Shown: positions 18,396-28,434, numbered from the stretch's first letter. The stretch: 64,000 bases of DNA from Microbulbifer variabilis ATCC 700307 (GCF_000380565.1 NZ_AQYJ01000028.1:186001-250000); one strand, 5' to 3'. Notes: generated by a model from the sequence alone, not told the origin. A program made the numbers and translations.

Positions 18396-18577
18396 GGATA
18401 AGACGTAAGCTTTTAAGTAATGGACATTATTATGTTCAGGAAAAGTAGTATTACCGGCGTGCTAGCCAATTGGAAGCAGTGCTATAGAGCACTTAGATTT
18501 TGTAAATAGAGGCTAAGGCTGGGCGACTAATACTCTTACTTGAGAGCTGAACGTAGTTCTCATTTTACCTGGTTTTT

Positions 18578-20278
18578 TTACATGCTTCGGTTTGCACGGC
18601 CGTTATTACGCGCAACCTGGTTCCCCCAGCGCAGCAGATTCACATTGCAATCGTTGCGGTCGATGATCACTTCTATCAGGCAGAGCCCTTTACGGCTTTT
18701 AGCCTCCTTAATAGCTTTATCCAGTTCCTCCTCGGTACTGACTTTACAGCCCCAGGCATCACCTTCTCCCGCACTAAATACTTCAACTAATTGGGCGTAG
18801 TTCCAGTTTTTAATCTTATTGTAAGGGCCATCATGGATTTCCACTTCAATGGTATAGCCACCGTTGTTGATCAGGAAAATAATCGGGTCGACCTGATAGC
18901 GGATCATGGTGGAAATTTCTTGTGCAGTCAGCTGGAAAGAACCGTCGCCAATACAGGAAATAAGGCGGCCTTTGTCCTTCCCCAGTGCGTAACCAAGAGT
19001 CGCTCCTACTGACCATCCAATACTCCCGTATTGCATCTGGATTTCAAATTGTGCATCTTCAGGCAGGGATAGCTCCATACCGTTAAACCATGAGTCCCCT
19101 GTTTCCACCAGCAAAGTGCTTTTACGGTCGAGCAGTTTCTGTATTCGTGTAAACAGTTGCCGGATAGATAGTGGAGTCTTGGCTTTGCCTGGCTGAGGAA
19201 TGTGTTTTGGACTGCTGACTCTTCGGTAGGCCTTGAGTGCACCATCGTTGGGTTTGAGTTGTCCTACAAGAGCTTCAAACAGGTCGTTCATGTGCACATT
19301 GCTGTAACAGGTCTCCCCGAGTTGTATTGAGGCCGGGTGGCAGAAGATTGCCCGGCTTTTTTCAAAACCCAGTTGGTGTCCGGTAGTTGTGTAGTCAGTG
19401 AATTGTGGTCCTGCGAACAATAGCGCATCGGAGGTATCAATTATCTCACTACAACCTGGCGTACTCACTGGCCCCCAATAGATCCCCATAAAGTTCTCGT
19501 GTGCCTCAGACACTATGCCCTTAGCATCGGGCATGGTGGCGAGGCCGTAACTACAGCTTTGGGCCAAATCGCGAAGGGCGATGCGGGCATTGGCTGCACG
19601 GATTTTACTTCCGGCGATCAGTACCGGTCTCTCAGCGGCATTAAGGAATTCGGCAACATGCTTGGTTGCAGCGTTGAGGGAATCGGGATCGCTGGTAGCG
19701 CGCCTGGCAAAACCGCGGGGTATGGGTGCGGAAGTTGGAGCATTGGCGACATTTGCGGCGATCTCAATGTATACCGGTTTGCGGCGCAACATTGCCGTAT
19801 CAATTGCGCGATCGATAGCGGCGGGTGCCAGTGAGGGGTGGTGGATGATCACGGTTTCTGCGGTTATGCGGGAATACATCTCTCGCTGATAGCTATAGTC
19901 GACCTTGCCTAATGTGTGATGCAAGTATTCCCACTCAGCTTCAGAATTGGTATTTGGCCCACCAGAGATAGCGATTAGCGGTAGGTCCTCGGCATAGGCT
20001 CCTGCAACGGCATTAATCATGCTCAATCCACCAACGGAGAATGTGACCACCGCCGCTGATGGCCCACCAGTGGCACGTGCATAGCCATCGGCGGCATAGC
20101 CAGCATTTAGCTCATTGCAACAGCTGATCATCTGTAAGTCCCTGTGCATCAATAGCTGGTCCAGCAGTACCAGGTTATAGTCGCCAGGTAGAGCAAAATA
20201 ATGCCGGACTCCCGCATCTTTTAACCTCTGCGCGAGGTAGGTTCCGACAGTCCATTGGCATGTGTTAGTAGTCTTCAT
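18578..20278 (-). CDS. pdc: Pyruvate decarboxylase, Zymomonas type
   Basis: This 566-residue thiamine-diphosphate enzyme converts pyruvate to acetaldehyde and CO2. The N-terminus TVGTYLAQRLKDAGV and PGDYNLVLLDQLL closely resembles Zymomonas Pdc. Catalytic residues of that enzyme are recognisable: Asp in PGDYN, Glu in CCNELNAG, the His-His pair in LHHTLG and the late Glu in GGYTIEVEIH. The cofactor motif is GDGSFQLTAQEI ending in INN. The ATG at 20276-20278 is chosen; an in-frame TTG lies five codons upstream and neither has a good Shine-Dalgarno. Indolepyruvate or broader 2-oxo-acid decarboxylase is the alternative. No alcohol dehydrogenase gene is adjacent. Confidence 0.85.
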   Translation of the reverse strand: MKTTNTCQWTVGTYLAQRLKDAGVRHYFALPGDYNLVLLDQLLMHRDLQMISCCNELNAGYAADGYARATGGPSAAVVTFSVGGLSMINAVAGAYAEDLPLIAISGGPNTNSEAEWEYLHHTLGKVDYSYQREMYSRITAETVIIHHPSLAPAAIDRAIDTAMLRRKPVYIEIAANVANAPTSAPIPRGFARRATSDPDSLNAATKHVAEFLNAAERPVLIAGSKIRAANARIALRDLAQSCSYGLATMPDAKGIVSEAHENFMGIYWGPVSTPGCSEIIDTSDALLFAGPQFTDYTTTGHQLGFEKSRAIFCHPASIQLGETCYSNVHMNDLFEALVGQLKPNDGALKAYRRVSSPKHIPQPGKAKTPLSIRQLFTRIQKLLDRKSTLLVETGDSWFNGMELSLPEDAQFEIQMQYGSIGWSVGATLGYALGKDKGRLISCIGDGSFQLTAQEISTMIRYQVDPIIFLINNGGYTIEVEIHDGPYNKIKNWNYAQLVEVFSAGEGDAWGCKVSTEEELDKAIKEAKSRKGLCLIEVIIDRNDCNVNLLRWGNQVARNNGRANRSM

Positions 20279-20396
20279 TGCAGTGGAGGCCAATTGCTTG
20301 GAGAGGCTGGAATTCCCGGCTGATAAAAGGGCAGGCTATCTCGCCCTGCGTTGCAACAGCGTAGCTCAAACAGGTAGATGGCGAATTTAGAGGCAA

Positions 20397-20424
20397 TAAA
20401 AAAGGGAGGCTTTTGGGGCCTCCC
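20397..20424 (-). terminator. Rho-independent terminator of the phosphate-transporter gene
   Basis: On minus, GGGAGGC and GCCTCCC (20404-20410 with 20418-20424) form a perfect 7-bp stem. It is followed by a T-run (the A-run at 20397-20403 on plus), about 35 bp after the transporter stop. Confidence 0.85.
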
Positions 20425-20460
20425 TCTAATCGACTTTTCTCAAAGCCTAAGACTGGCTTA

Positions 20461-21735
20461 TCAGCCAAATATACCTTTAAACAAGTAGAAGAACAGGATT
20501 GCAATACCGGCACCTGCGGGCAAAGTTACTACCCAAGAAGCTGCAATGGTTGTGATCATACGCAGATTCAGGGCGCCAATACCGCGTGCCAGGCCAACAC
20601 CGAGAACTGCGCCAACCAGGGTATGGGTCGTGGAAATTGGCAGTCCAGTTCCCGAGGCCAGAACGACGGTGGCGGCAGCCCCCAGCTCGGCGGCAAAACC
20701 GCGGCTCGGAGTCAGCTCGGTAATTTTCTTGCCAATAGTGGCCATTACCTTAAAGCCGTAAGTGGCAAGACCCACAACAATTCCCAGGCCACCAAGGAGC
20801 AGAATCCAGGAGGGCATAGTGGCTTTGGCGGTTACCGCACCGCTCTGGATAGTGTTTACAACCGCTGCGAGTGGGCCTACTGCATTGGCCACGTCGTTAG
20901 AGCCGTGGGCAAAAGCCATGGCACAGGCAGTAAAGATCATCAGAATCGCGAAGACTCGCTCCACATTGGCAAAGCGATTCTCGGATTCTGCGGAGGGGTC
21001 GCGCTTCACGCGCTTGAGCATGGCAATACCGATACCCGCCACAATAAGACCGGCAATGGCTGCGATGCCTGCATCCTGCACGAATGTCAGCTGGATATTG
21101 GCATCTTTCAAGACATGTTTCAGGCCCTTGGTCAGGGTCACCATCGCGATCATCCAGCCTACAGCGAACATGTAGAAGGGAATATAACGCTTAGCGTTAT
21201 TGAATGGATCTTCGGTATCGAGAATCAGCCGCTGAACGCTGCGGAATAACAGGAAGGAGATAGTGCCAGCTAGCAGAGGAGAAACCACCCAGCTGGCTAC
21301 AATACTGCCAACTTTACCCCAGGCCACAGCGTCGGCAGAGATGCCAACTGCAGAAAAGCCGACAATTGCACCAACGATTGAGTGGGTAGTCGATACTGGC
21401 CAGCCGAGGATGCTCGCCACTAGTAACCAGGTGCCGGCCGCGAGAAGGGCAGATAGCATGCCGTAAACCAGCAACTCTGGCTGCGAGGCAAAGATTTCCG
21501 AGTCAATAATACCCTTGCGAATGGTGGCAGTTACCTCTCCGCCAGCTAGGTAAGCACCGGCAAACTCGAAAATCATGGCGATAATGATCGCCTGCTTGAT
21601 AGTCAGTGCGCGCGAGCCCACAGATGTACCCATGGCGTTGGCGACATCATTTGCACCAACGCCCCAGGCCATAAAGAAGCCTGCGACACAGGCCAAAATC
21701 AACAGAATATGGCCGTATTGACTAATAATTTCCAC
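20461..21735 (-). CDS. pit: Pit-family inorganic phosphate transporter
   Basis: The 424-residue inner-membrane protein has about ten membrane segments in two related halves. Each half carries the Pit signature: GVGANDVANAMGTSVGSRALT near residue 25 and AHGSNDVANAVGPLAAV near residue 285. These proteins import metal-phosphate complexes by proton or cation symport. The start is 10 bp downstream of the DUF47 gene, a pairing widespread in bacteria and also next to argE in Pseudomonas. High-affinity Pst genes are not in the window. Confidence 0.94.
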   Translation of the reverse strand: MEIISQYGHILLILACVAGFFMAWGVGANDVANAMGTSVGSRALTIKQAIIIAMIFEFAGAYLAGGEVTATIRKGIIDSEIFASQPELLVYGMLSALLAAGTWLLVASILGWPVSTTHSIVGAIVGFSAVGISADAVAWGKVGSIVASWVVSPLLAGTISFLLFRSVQRLILDTEDPFNNAKRYIPFYMFAVGWMIAMVTLTKGLKHVLKDANIQLTFVQDAGIAAIAGLIVAGIGIAMLKRVKRDPSAESENRFANVERVFAILMIFTACAMAFAHGSNDVANAVGPLAAVVNTIQSGAVTAKATMPSWILLLGGLGIVVGLATYGFKVMATIGKKITELTPSRGFAAELGAAATVVLASGTGLPISTTHTLVGAVLGVGLARGIGALNLRMITTIAASWVVTLPAGAGIAILFFYLFKGIFG

Positions 21736-21745
21736 GCTGAACCCC

Positions 21746-22423
21746 CTAACGTGCCAACAACAACTGCAATCGGTTGCCCACGCTGTGGGCGCGGTCGGCT
21801 AGTTCGCCGATCCATTCAATAACGCGGTAGAGGAACATTACATCCACCGGCGGTAAGTCTTTTTCTATGGCGAAAAGCGCAGCGCGAATTTCAATTTCCA
21901 GCTTGTCTGACTTGCGCTCCAGCTCGTCCAGCTCTTCAGTCATGCGCTTTGCGATGGTGACCTCACGGCCGGCGAAACCACTTTCCAGCAGCTCATCCAG
22001 TTCGTTAATGGCGCGCAGTGCCTGGGATGAGGTCGCCACAGCACTTTCAACAAAAGTGGCCATGAGCGGCTGCAGGCTTTGTGGGATTTGCATTTTCCTG
22101 CCCACTGCCAGCCCGGCGATATCCTGCGCGGTGTTGGCAACCTCATCTTGCGCGTGCAACAGCTCCAGCAGATCGGATCTGGAGACCGGCATAAACAGGC
22201 TGTCCGGCAGGTGCAGGCGCAGATCTCTTTTGATGTCATCTGCGCGGTTTTCTGTGGCAGAGATGCGCAGTTGAATTTTTTCCGCCTCTTCCAGATCACC
22301 TTTGATCAGTGCGTCAAAAAACGGAATCAGATCGGCTGAAGCCTCGTGGGCCGTAGCCATATGCTTCTCAATCGGCTTGATTGGAGAGCGGCCAAACAGA
22401 TTGGCAATATTCGACAGGGCCAT
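21746..22423 (-). CDS. DUF47/TIGR00153 PhoU-like protein
   Basis: The 225-residue all-helical protein matches the DUF47 family: NIANLFGRSPIKPIEKHM at the start, ENRADDIKRDLRLHL, PVSRSDLLELLHAQDEVANTAQDIAGL, and a C-terminal LDVMFLY-like helix (VDVMFLYRVIEWIGELADRAHSVGN). The ATG at 22421-22423 has GGAG at good spacing, while the ATG four codons upstream has only weak complementarity. DUF47 proteins resemble PhoU and are nearly always cotranscribed with pit, where they probably modulate uptake. That is the arrangement here. Confidence 0.92.
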   Translation of the reverse strand: MALSNIANLFGRSPIKPIEKHMATAHEASADLIPFFDALIKGDLEEAEKIQLRISATENRADDIKRDLRLHLPDSLFMPVSRSDLLELLHAQDEVANTAQDIAGLAVGRKMQIPQSLQPLMATFVESAVATSSQALRAINELDELLESGFAGREVTIAKRMTEELDELERKSDKLEIEIRAALFAIEKDLPPVDVMFLYRVIEWIGELADRAHSVGNRLQLLLAR

Positions 22424-22571
22424 GGTTAGCTCCATTGCTCAGGGTGCGAAACGGCGGCATGGTACCCCAATCGGAGCAACTTCGGTAATAGTGCGTTAAC
22501 GATGCACTGTTGTACCCTGAGGATGGGGCTACAATGCGGCGTCGCCATATGAGAATAAAGGGGGTTTACCA

Positions 22572-24347
22572 ATGGCAGAGAGCAAAGCCGCGGACAGGCT
22601 GCTGGACTTACATGGGCTGCTGGATGACCTTGTCGGTCAGGGCTATGTGAGCAGGCAGGATGCTAACCGGATTGTAGGTACTCCGCGTACTGCTGAGCAG
22701 GCACAAATGCACCCTCTCAGCTACATCGCAAGCTGCGACCTCGCCAACCGGAAAGCCCCCGGAGCCCTATTGAACAGCGAAGTTCTCAGTGCCTGGTTAG
22801 CAGATATTTCCTCTCATGCCCTCTATCATATTGACTCGCTTAAAGTGAATGTCAGTGCGGTGACCGAGGTGATGAGCTTCCAGTTTGCCAAGCGCCATCA
22901 GATCTTATGTGTTGAAGCGGGAGCAGAAGAACTCTTGGTTGCAACTGCACAGCCTTTCGCTAGGGGCTGGGAAGAGCAGTTGGAGCACACCAGTGGCCGT
23001 ATGGTACGGAGAGTGGTGGCGGACCCCGCAGATATTAAGCGCTATTGCGTGGAGTTCTACTCTCTTGCCAACTCCATTTCTGGGGCCAGCGGCCTGCAAG
23101 GTACATCTACTGCGAACAATTTTGAGCAGTTGCTGGAGCTCGGCAACCTAAAGGATCCCGAGGCCAACGATCAACATATCGTCAATATTGTCGACTGGCT
23201 GCTGCAACATGCCTTCGACCAGCGCGCCAGTGATATCCATATCGAGCCAAGGCGGGAAGTGGGGCGAATCCGTTTCCGTATCGATGGTGTGCTGCACCCT
23301 ATTCACGAGCTGCCAGATCAGGTGAATGCTGCTGTGACCAGTCGCCTGAAAATTCTCGGGCGAATGAACGTGGCTGAGAAGCGAAAGCCCCAGGATGGAC
23401 GTATCAAGACCAAGCGGCCCGATGGCAGTGAAGTGGAGCTGCGCCTCTCTACGTTGCCTACAGCCTTTGGTGAAAAACTGGTGATGCGAATTTTCGACCC
23501 CGAAGTGCTGGCGCGCTCCTACAGTGACCTGGGCTTGGGTGGTGAAGATTTGTCCCGCTGGCAAAAAATATTGTCGCGTCCCAACGGCATTGTACTGGTA
23601 ACAGGGCCTACGGGGTCGGGAAAGACCACCACTCTGTATACAGGCCTCAAACAGTTGGCTACCAGCGCGGTGAATGTCTCCACGGTGGAAGATCCGATTG
23701 AAATGGTTGAAGAGAGCTTCAACCAAACCCAGGTGCACCACTCTATCGGTTTCGATTTTGCCGCAGGTATTCGGACCCTGATGCGCCAGGACCCGGATAT
23801 CATTATGGTGGGGGAGATCCGGGATCTTGAGACAGCTCAGATGGCGGTACAGGCGGCGCTTACCGGGCACTTGGTGATCTCCACCTTACATACCAACGAT
23901 GCCCCTACGGCGGTCACTCGATTGCTTGACCTGGGGTTACCTCACTACCTACTTAAATCGACCATCCTCGGGGTAATGGCGCAGCGACTGGTTCGCACCC
24001 TGTGCCCGTCATGCAAGCGTGCGGATAAGATAGCAGAGGCCGATTGGCAATCCCTGGTGCGCCCATGGAAGGCTCCGCTCCCGGAAAAGGTATATGCACC
24101 GATAGGTTGCCTGGAGTGTCGTAATACCGGTTATTTGGGACGTCAAGGCATTTACGAAATATTGCCGTTCAGTGAGCCTGTCCAAGCACAGGTTACCCCT
24201 GATTGCGATCTGCAGCAGCTGCGTCGTCAGGCAATGCGAGAGGGTATGAGTAGCTTGCGTCTCTCAGGTGCCAAAAAAGTGGCAGCCGGCCTGACTACCG
24301 TTGCGGAAGTGTTGCGTGTAGCTCCGCCGCCAGACATTGCGTTTTAA
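22572..24347 (+). CDS. GspE/PilB-family secretion ATPase, orphan
   Basis: The 591-residue product has an N-terminal MshEN-like domain (about 10-160) and a core ATPase. The core shows Walker A GPTGSGKTTTLYTGL, the Asp box STVEDPIEM, Walker B in LMRQDPDIIMVGEIRD, and the His box LVISTLHTNDAPTAVTRLLD. A zinc-binding four-Cys loop is present (CPSC and CLEC). Such ATPases power assembly of type II secretion pseudopili or type IV pili. No other gsp or pil gene is near, so its partner system lies elsewhere. An ATPase of this kind in the argA-argE-pit-DUF47 neighbourhood is also found in Pseudomonas. AAAGGGGG precedes the start. Confidence 0.9.
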   Translation: MAESKAADRLLDLHGLLDDLVGQGYVSRQDANRIVGTPRTAEQAQMHPLSYIASCDLANRKAPGALLNSEVLSAWLADISSHALYHIDSLKVNVSAVTEVMSFQFAKRHQILCVEAGAEELLVATAQPFARGWEEQLEHTSGRMVRRVVADPADIKRYCVEFYSLANSISGASGLQGTSTANNFEQLLELGNLKDPEANDQHIVNIVDWLLQHAFDQRASDIHIEPRREVGRIRFRIDGVLHPIHELPDQVNAAVTSRLKILGRMNVAEKRKPQDGRIKTKRPDGSEVELRLSTLPTAFGEKLVMRIFDPEVLARSYSDLGLGGEDLSRWQKILSRPNGIVLVTGPTGSGKTTTLYTGLKQLATSAVNVSTVEDPIEMVEESFNQTQVHHSIGFDFAAGIRTLMRQDPDIIMVGEIRDLETAQMAVQAALTGHLVISTLHTNDAPTAVTRLLDLGLPHYLLKSTILGVMAQRLVRTLCPSCKRADKIAEADWQSLVRPWKAPLPEKVYAPIGCLECRNTGYLGRQGIYEILPFSEPVQAQVTPDCDLQQLRRQAMREGMSSLRLSGAKKVAAGLTTVAEVLRVAPPPDIAF

Positions 24348-24497
24348 AGTTTGGAGCTGGATTGCCTAGCTGGTGAAGAACAGGTGGAGGTATTAAGAAG
24401 CTAGCTGTTCTAAGCTGCTGGCTTCAAAATTGAATTCGGCCTAGGAAAAAATGAACAGGCACACCAGCCTCATAGCTGCTCTAAGGATTGATACCCC

Positions 24498-27341
24498 ATG
24501 TTCGACCACGCCAATTGCCCCGAGTCACTCAAACACCAGCTGGATTCATTGTGGAGTGATTGGTGCGAACAGGCGGGCACTGCTTTTAGTGATGAGGTGG
24601 AGAGGCTTACAGAAGAGCGGGCCCTAGAGCCGGGATTGGCAAGAAGCTTTATCGGTTCTGAGTTTTTTCACCGTCATTGCTGCCGGCAACCTCAGTTCTT
24701 GGTTGAGCTGTTAAAAGCCGAGGATCTTGGGCTTGCACTGCCAGACTTCAATAGTGATGAGAGCCTCGACAGCGCACTGAGGTTTCTGCGCAATCGCGCT
24801 ACCGCGGAGGTGATATTCCGCGATTTTGCCGACCAGTGGGATATTCCACGGACTTGCCTGCGCCTGAGTGAGTTGGCGGAGCTTTGTATTGATACGGCGC
24901 TGCGATGGCACCATTCCCAGCTGGTAAAGCGCTACGGCGAGCCGCGGGATAGAGAAGGGCGTGCGCAATCTATGGTAGTGCTCGGTATGGGCAAGCTGGG
25001 TGCGCGAGAGCTGAATCTATCCTCAGATATAGACCTGATCTTTGCCTATCCGGAACCCGGCCACACAGATGGCGAACGGTGCGTGGAAAACCAGAAGTTT
25101 TTTCAGCGTTTGGGACAGCGACTAATCAAATCATTGGATGCTATTAATGCCGAAGGCTTTGTGTTTCGTGTGGATATGCGTTTGCGCCCCTATGGAGACA
25201 GTGGCCCGCTTGTGAGCCATTTTGCTGCACTGGAGGACTACTACCAGACCCAGGGACGCGAATGGGAGCGCTATGCCATGGTCAAGGCGCGTCCTGTGGC
25301 CGGTAATAAGGAAGTTGCGGCAGATTTGATGGAGCTGCTGCGCCCGTTTACTTATCGTCGCTATATCGATTTCAGTGCGATCGATGCGCTGCGGGAGATG
25401 AAGGCTTTGATTCAACGCCAGGTGCGTGCAAAAGGCCTAACAGACAATATCAAGCTCGGTCGAGGTGGTATTCGCGAAGTCGAATTTATCGCCCAGGCGT
25501 TCCAGTTAATTCGCGGTGGCCGCCAACCGGCACTGCGTGAACGCAACCTGTTGAAGCTCCTACCACTATTGGAAAGTGATGGGCATGTAGAGCCCGGTGT
25601 AGCCTCTGAATTGGCAAACTGTTATCTGTTACTGCGCCGGGTTGAGCACGCGCTACAAGCTTATCGAGACCAGCAAACTCAAGCATTACCCCAAGATGAT
25701 AAGGAACGTCAGCGGCTTGCTTATGCCCTGGGGCGAGATGACTGGGGACAACTCTTCGGGGAGTTGGCATCGGTGCGCAATGTAGTCGAAAGTGAATTCG
25801 ATACTGTAATCGCGCCTCCGGAGGAGATCGCTGAGCCGCGTGTAGCGGAGGAATGGCAGGGGCTTTGGGGCAGCTGTAATGAGCCGGGAAGTGAGGAGAT
25901 CAACCTGCAGAGCTTGGCGGATGCTGGCTTTGTCCCTGCTGGGGAGGCCCTGAATCTGTTGCGGGAGCTATCCAACTCACCAATGGTGATCGCATTGCCT
26001 GCTTCATCCCGGGAGCGCCTGGACCAGTTTATGCCTCTGCTATTGGCGGCAGCCAGTTTACAGGAGCAGCCGCTGCTGGTGCTTGCTAGAGTACTGCCCC
26101 TAGTGCGCTCAGTACTGCGCCGCAGCGCCTACCTGGTTTTGATCAATGAAAACCCACCGGTACTGAGCCAGCTAGTGCGGCTTTGTAGTGCCAGCCCGCG
26201 AATTGCAGAGCAGCTCGCACGCCACCCGATACTTCTGGATGAATTACTGGATTCACGTCGCCTGTTAGCGCCGGCTACAGCGGAGGATATTGCAGATGAG
26301 CTGCGTCGAGAACTATTGCGCGTTGATCCTGCTGATTTGGAGCAACAGATGGAAGCGTTGCGTTACTTCAAGCAGAGTCAAAGCCTGCGTATTGCTGCCC
26401 AGGAGGTAAGTGGGGCTCTGCCGCTGATGAGAGTGAGCGACTCCCTCACTTGGCTTGCTGAGGCAATTCTACAGCAATCTTTGCATCTGGCCTGGGCGCA
26501 GATGGTGGACAAATACGGCTTGCCTGCAGGCGCTACCGTAGAGGATATGCGTTTTGCCATTATCGCCTACGGTAAACTTGGCGGTCTCGAGTTGGCCCAT
26601 GGATCTGATCTGGATATTGTGTTTGTGCATGATGCAGACCCCCAGCTCAATACTAGCGGGGATACCAGCATTGATAACCAGCGTTTTTATACCCGTCTGG
26701 CGCAGCGCCTGATCCATATTCTGCAAACGCGCACATTGAGCGGACCACTCTATGAGGTGGACACTCGCCTGAGGCCCTCTGGTAATTCAGGGCTACTGGT
26801 CACTTCTATGGCGGCATTTGACAAGTACCAGCGTGAGAGTGCCTGGACCTGGGAGCACCAGGCAATTGTGCGCGCCCGGCCGGTGACGGGTAGCAGCCGC
26901 CTGTGTGAGGATTTCCAGGAGCTTCGTTTGAGATTGCTTTGCGAGCACAGAAATGAGCAGAAATTGCGCGAGGAAGTGATCGCAATGCGAAATAAAATGC
27001 GCTCCCATCTCGATAAGAGCAATGATCAAAAGTTCGACCTGAAACACGGAGCGGGCGGTGTTGTCGATATTGAGTTTTTGGTTCAATATGCTGCTCTGGC
27101 CTGGGCGCAAACTGCGCCCTCGATAGTGCGTTATACCGATAATATTCGCATTCTCGAAAGTCTGATTGACGCGGGCCTGATGCCAGCCAAACAAGCTGGA
27201 CATCTGATCGACGCCTACAAAGCCTACCGATCTGAGGGTCATCGCCTGGCACTACAACAACTGCCAGGGATTGTGAGCGATGACCGATTCACAGCGGAAA
27301 GAAAGACCGTTCAAACAAACTGGCAGCAATTGCTCGGTTAA
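24498..27341 (+). CDS. glnE: Glutamine synthetase adenylyltransferase / adenylyl-removing enzyme
   Basis: GlnE adds AMP to, and removes it from, glutamine synthetase in response to PII, thereby setting nitrogen assimilation. The 947-residue length is typical. Two nucleotidyltransferase domains are visible. The N-terminal adenylyl-removase has VLGMGKLGARELNLSSDIDL (about 155-175), and the C-terminal adenylylase has AYGKLGGLELAHGSDLDIVF (about 690-712). Further signatures are KLGRGGIREVEFIAQAFQLI and DLKHGAGGVVDIEFLVQY. ilvE starts 59 bp downstream on the same strand, an adjacency also seen in Pseudomonas. Confidence 0.97.
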   Translation: MFDHANCPESLKHQLDSLWSDWCEQAGTAFSDEVERLTEERALEPGLARSFIGSEFFHRHCCRQPQFLVELLKAEDLGLALPDFNSDESLDSALRFLRNRATAEVIFRDFADQWDIPRTCLRLSELAELCIDTALRWHHSQLVKRYGEPRDREGRAQSMVVLGMGKLGARELNLSSDIDLIFAYPEPGHTDGERCVENQKFFQRLGQRLIKSLDAINAEGFVFRVDMRLRPYGDSGPLVSHFAALEDYYQTQGREWERYAMVKARPVAGNKEVAADLMELLRPFTYRRYIDFSAIDALREMKALIQRQVRAKGLTDNIKLGRGGIREVEFIAQAFQLIRGGRQPALRERNLLKLLPLLESDGHVEPGVASELANCYLLLRRVEHALQAYRDQQTQALPQDDKERQRLAYALGRDDWGQLFGELASVRNVVESEFDTVIAPPEEIAEPRVAEEWQGLWGSCNEPGSEEINLQSLADAGFVPAGEALNLLRELSNSPMVIALPASSRERLDQFMPLLLAAASLQEQPLLVLARVLPLVRSVLRRSAYLVLINENPPVLSQLVRLCSASPRIAEQLARHPILLDELLDSRRLLAPATAEDIADELRRELLRVDPADLEQQMEALRYFKQSQSLRIAAQEVSGALPLMRVSDSLTWLAEAILQQSLHLAWAQMVDKYGLPAGATVEDMRFAIIAYGKLGGLELAHGSDLDIVFVHDADPQLNTSGDTSIDNQRFYTRLAQRLIHILQTRTLSGPLYEVDTRLRPSGNSGLLVTSMAAFDKYQRESAWTWEHQAIVRARPVTGSSRLCEDFQELRLRLLCEHRNEQKLREEVIAMRNKMRSHLDKSNDQKFDLKHGAGGVVDIEFLVQYAALAWAQTAPSIVRYTDNIRILESLIDAGLMPAKQAGHLIDAYKAYRSEGHRLALQQLPGIVSDDRFTAERKTVQTNWQQLLG

Positions 27342-27400
27342 AGGCCGGCTACCTCCTGCTGCCCGATTAAACTGTTTTTCAGGATTTGTAGGAGTTTCCC

Positions 27401-28354
27401 ATGTCTTTTGCCGACCGCGACGGCGTTATCTGGTTTGACGGTGAGCTGGTCCCCTGGCGCGATGCACGCGTTCATGTACTGACCCATACCCTGCACTACG
27501 GGATGGGAGTGTTCGAGGGGGTACGGGCTTATGAAACTGACCGAGGCGCCAGTATTTTTCGCTTGCTGGACCATACCCGCCGACTATTTCGCTCTGCAAA
27601 AATTATGAATATCCCAATGCCATTCGATGTTGATGAGCTGAATGAAGCTCAGCGTTTGGTAGTGAGGGAGAATAACCTGCATCAGGCCTATCTGAGGCCC
27701 ATGGTGTTTTTCGGATCCGAGGGAATGGGGCTACGTGCTGAGGGTCTCAAAACCCATGTCATCGTAGCTTCGTGGGAATGGCCCAGTTATATGAGCCCGG
27801 AGGCCTTGGAACAAGGTATCAAGGTGAATACCTCCTCCTATACCCGCCATCATGTCAATATCAGCATGTGTAAAGCCAAGGCCAATGGCAATTACATCAA
27901 CTCTATGCTGGCTCTACAGGAGGCTGTGCGCAACGGTTGTGATGAGGCGCTCCTATTAGACCCAGAAGGCTATGTGGCAGAGGGGAGTGGAGAGAACTTT
28001 TTCATCGTTAGCGAAGGTATCATCTATACGCCGGAGCTTACCTCCTGCCTGGATGGAATTACCCGCGATACTGTAATTGAACTCGCCAGGGAATGCGGAT
28101 ACAGGGTGGTGGAGAAGCGGATTACCCGGGACGAAGTATATATTGCCGATGAAGCCTTCTTTACGGGCACTGCGGCTGAAGTACTGCCGATCAGCTCTCT
28201 AGATGGGCGTTCAATTGGCAGTGGTCGGCGCGGGCCGATCACCGGCCGCTTACAGAGTCTCTATTTCGATGTGGTTCAGGGACGTAGCGCCGCTCATCGG
28301 GGGTGGTTGAGCGATGTCACTGATGCACCTGAAGTAAATATTCGAATTGCTTAA
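27401..28354 (+). CDS. ilvE: Branched-chain amino acid aminotransferase
   Basis: IlvE is a fold-type IV PLP enzyme that carries out the final transamination to valine, leucine and isoleucine. The 317-residue product has HTLHYGMGVFEGVRAYET at the N-terminus, the PLP lysine in ISMCKAKANGNYINSMLA, EALLLDPEGYVAEGSGENFF and the phosphate-binding FFTGTAAEVLPIS. A GTAGGAG ribosome-binding site precedes the ATG. It follows glnE and ends at a strong terminator. ilvD, from the same pathway, is at 12976. Confidence 0.96.
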   Translation: MSFADRDGVIWFDGELVPWRDARVHVLTHTLHYGMGVFEGVRAYETDRGASIFRLLDHTRRLFRSAKIMNIPMPFDVDELNEAQRLVVRENNLHQAYLRPMVFFGSEGMGLRAEGLKTHVIVASWEWPSYMSPEALEQGIKVNTSSYTRHHVNISMCKAKANGNYINSMLALQEAVRNGCDEALLLDPEGYVAEGSGENFFIVSEGIIYTPELTSCLDGITRDTVIELARECGYRVVEKRITRDEVYIADEAFFTGTAAEVLPISSLDGRSIGSGRRGPITGRLQSLYFDVVQGRSAAHRGWLSDVTDAPEVNIRIA

Positions 28355-28373
28355 GATGCTGGTCAGAGATAAT

Positions 28374-28402
28374 AAAAAACCCGGTGAAAACCGGGTTTTT
28401 TT
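28374..28402. terminator. Bidirectional terminator between ilvE and ugd
   Basis: AAAAAACCCGGT (28374-28385) pairs with ACCGGGTTTTTT (28390-28401) around GAAA. It suits both the plus-strand ilvE and the converging minus-strand ugd. Confidence 0.9.
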
Positions 28403-28434
28403 ATTACTCATCAAACTTGTAATTATATTATTTA

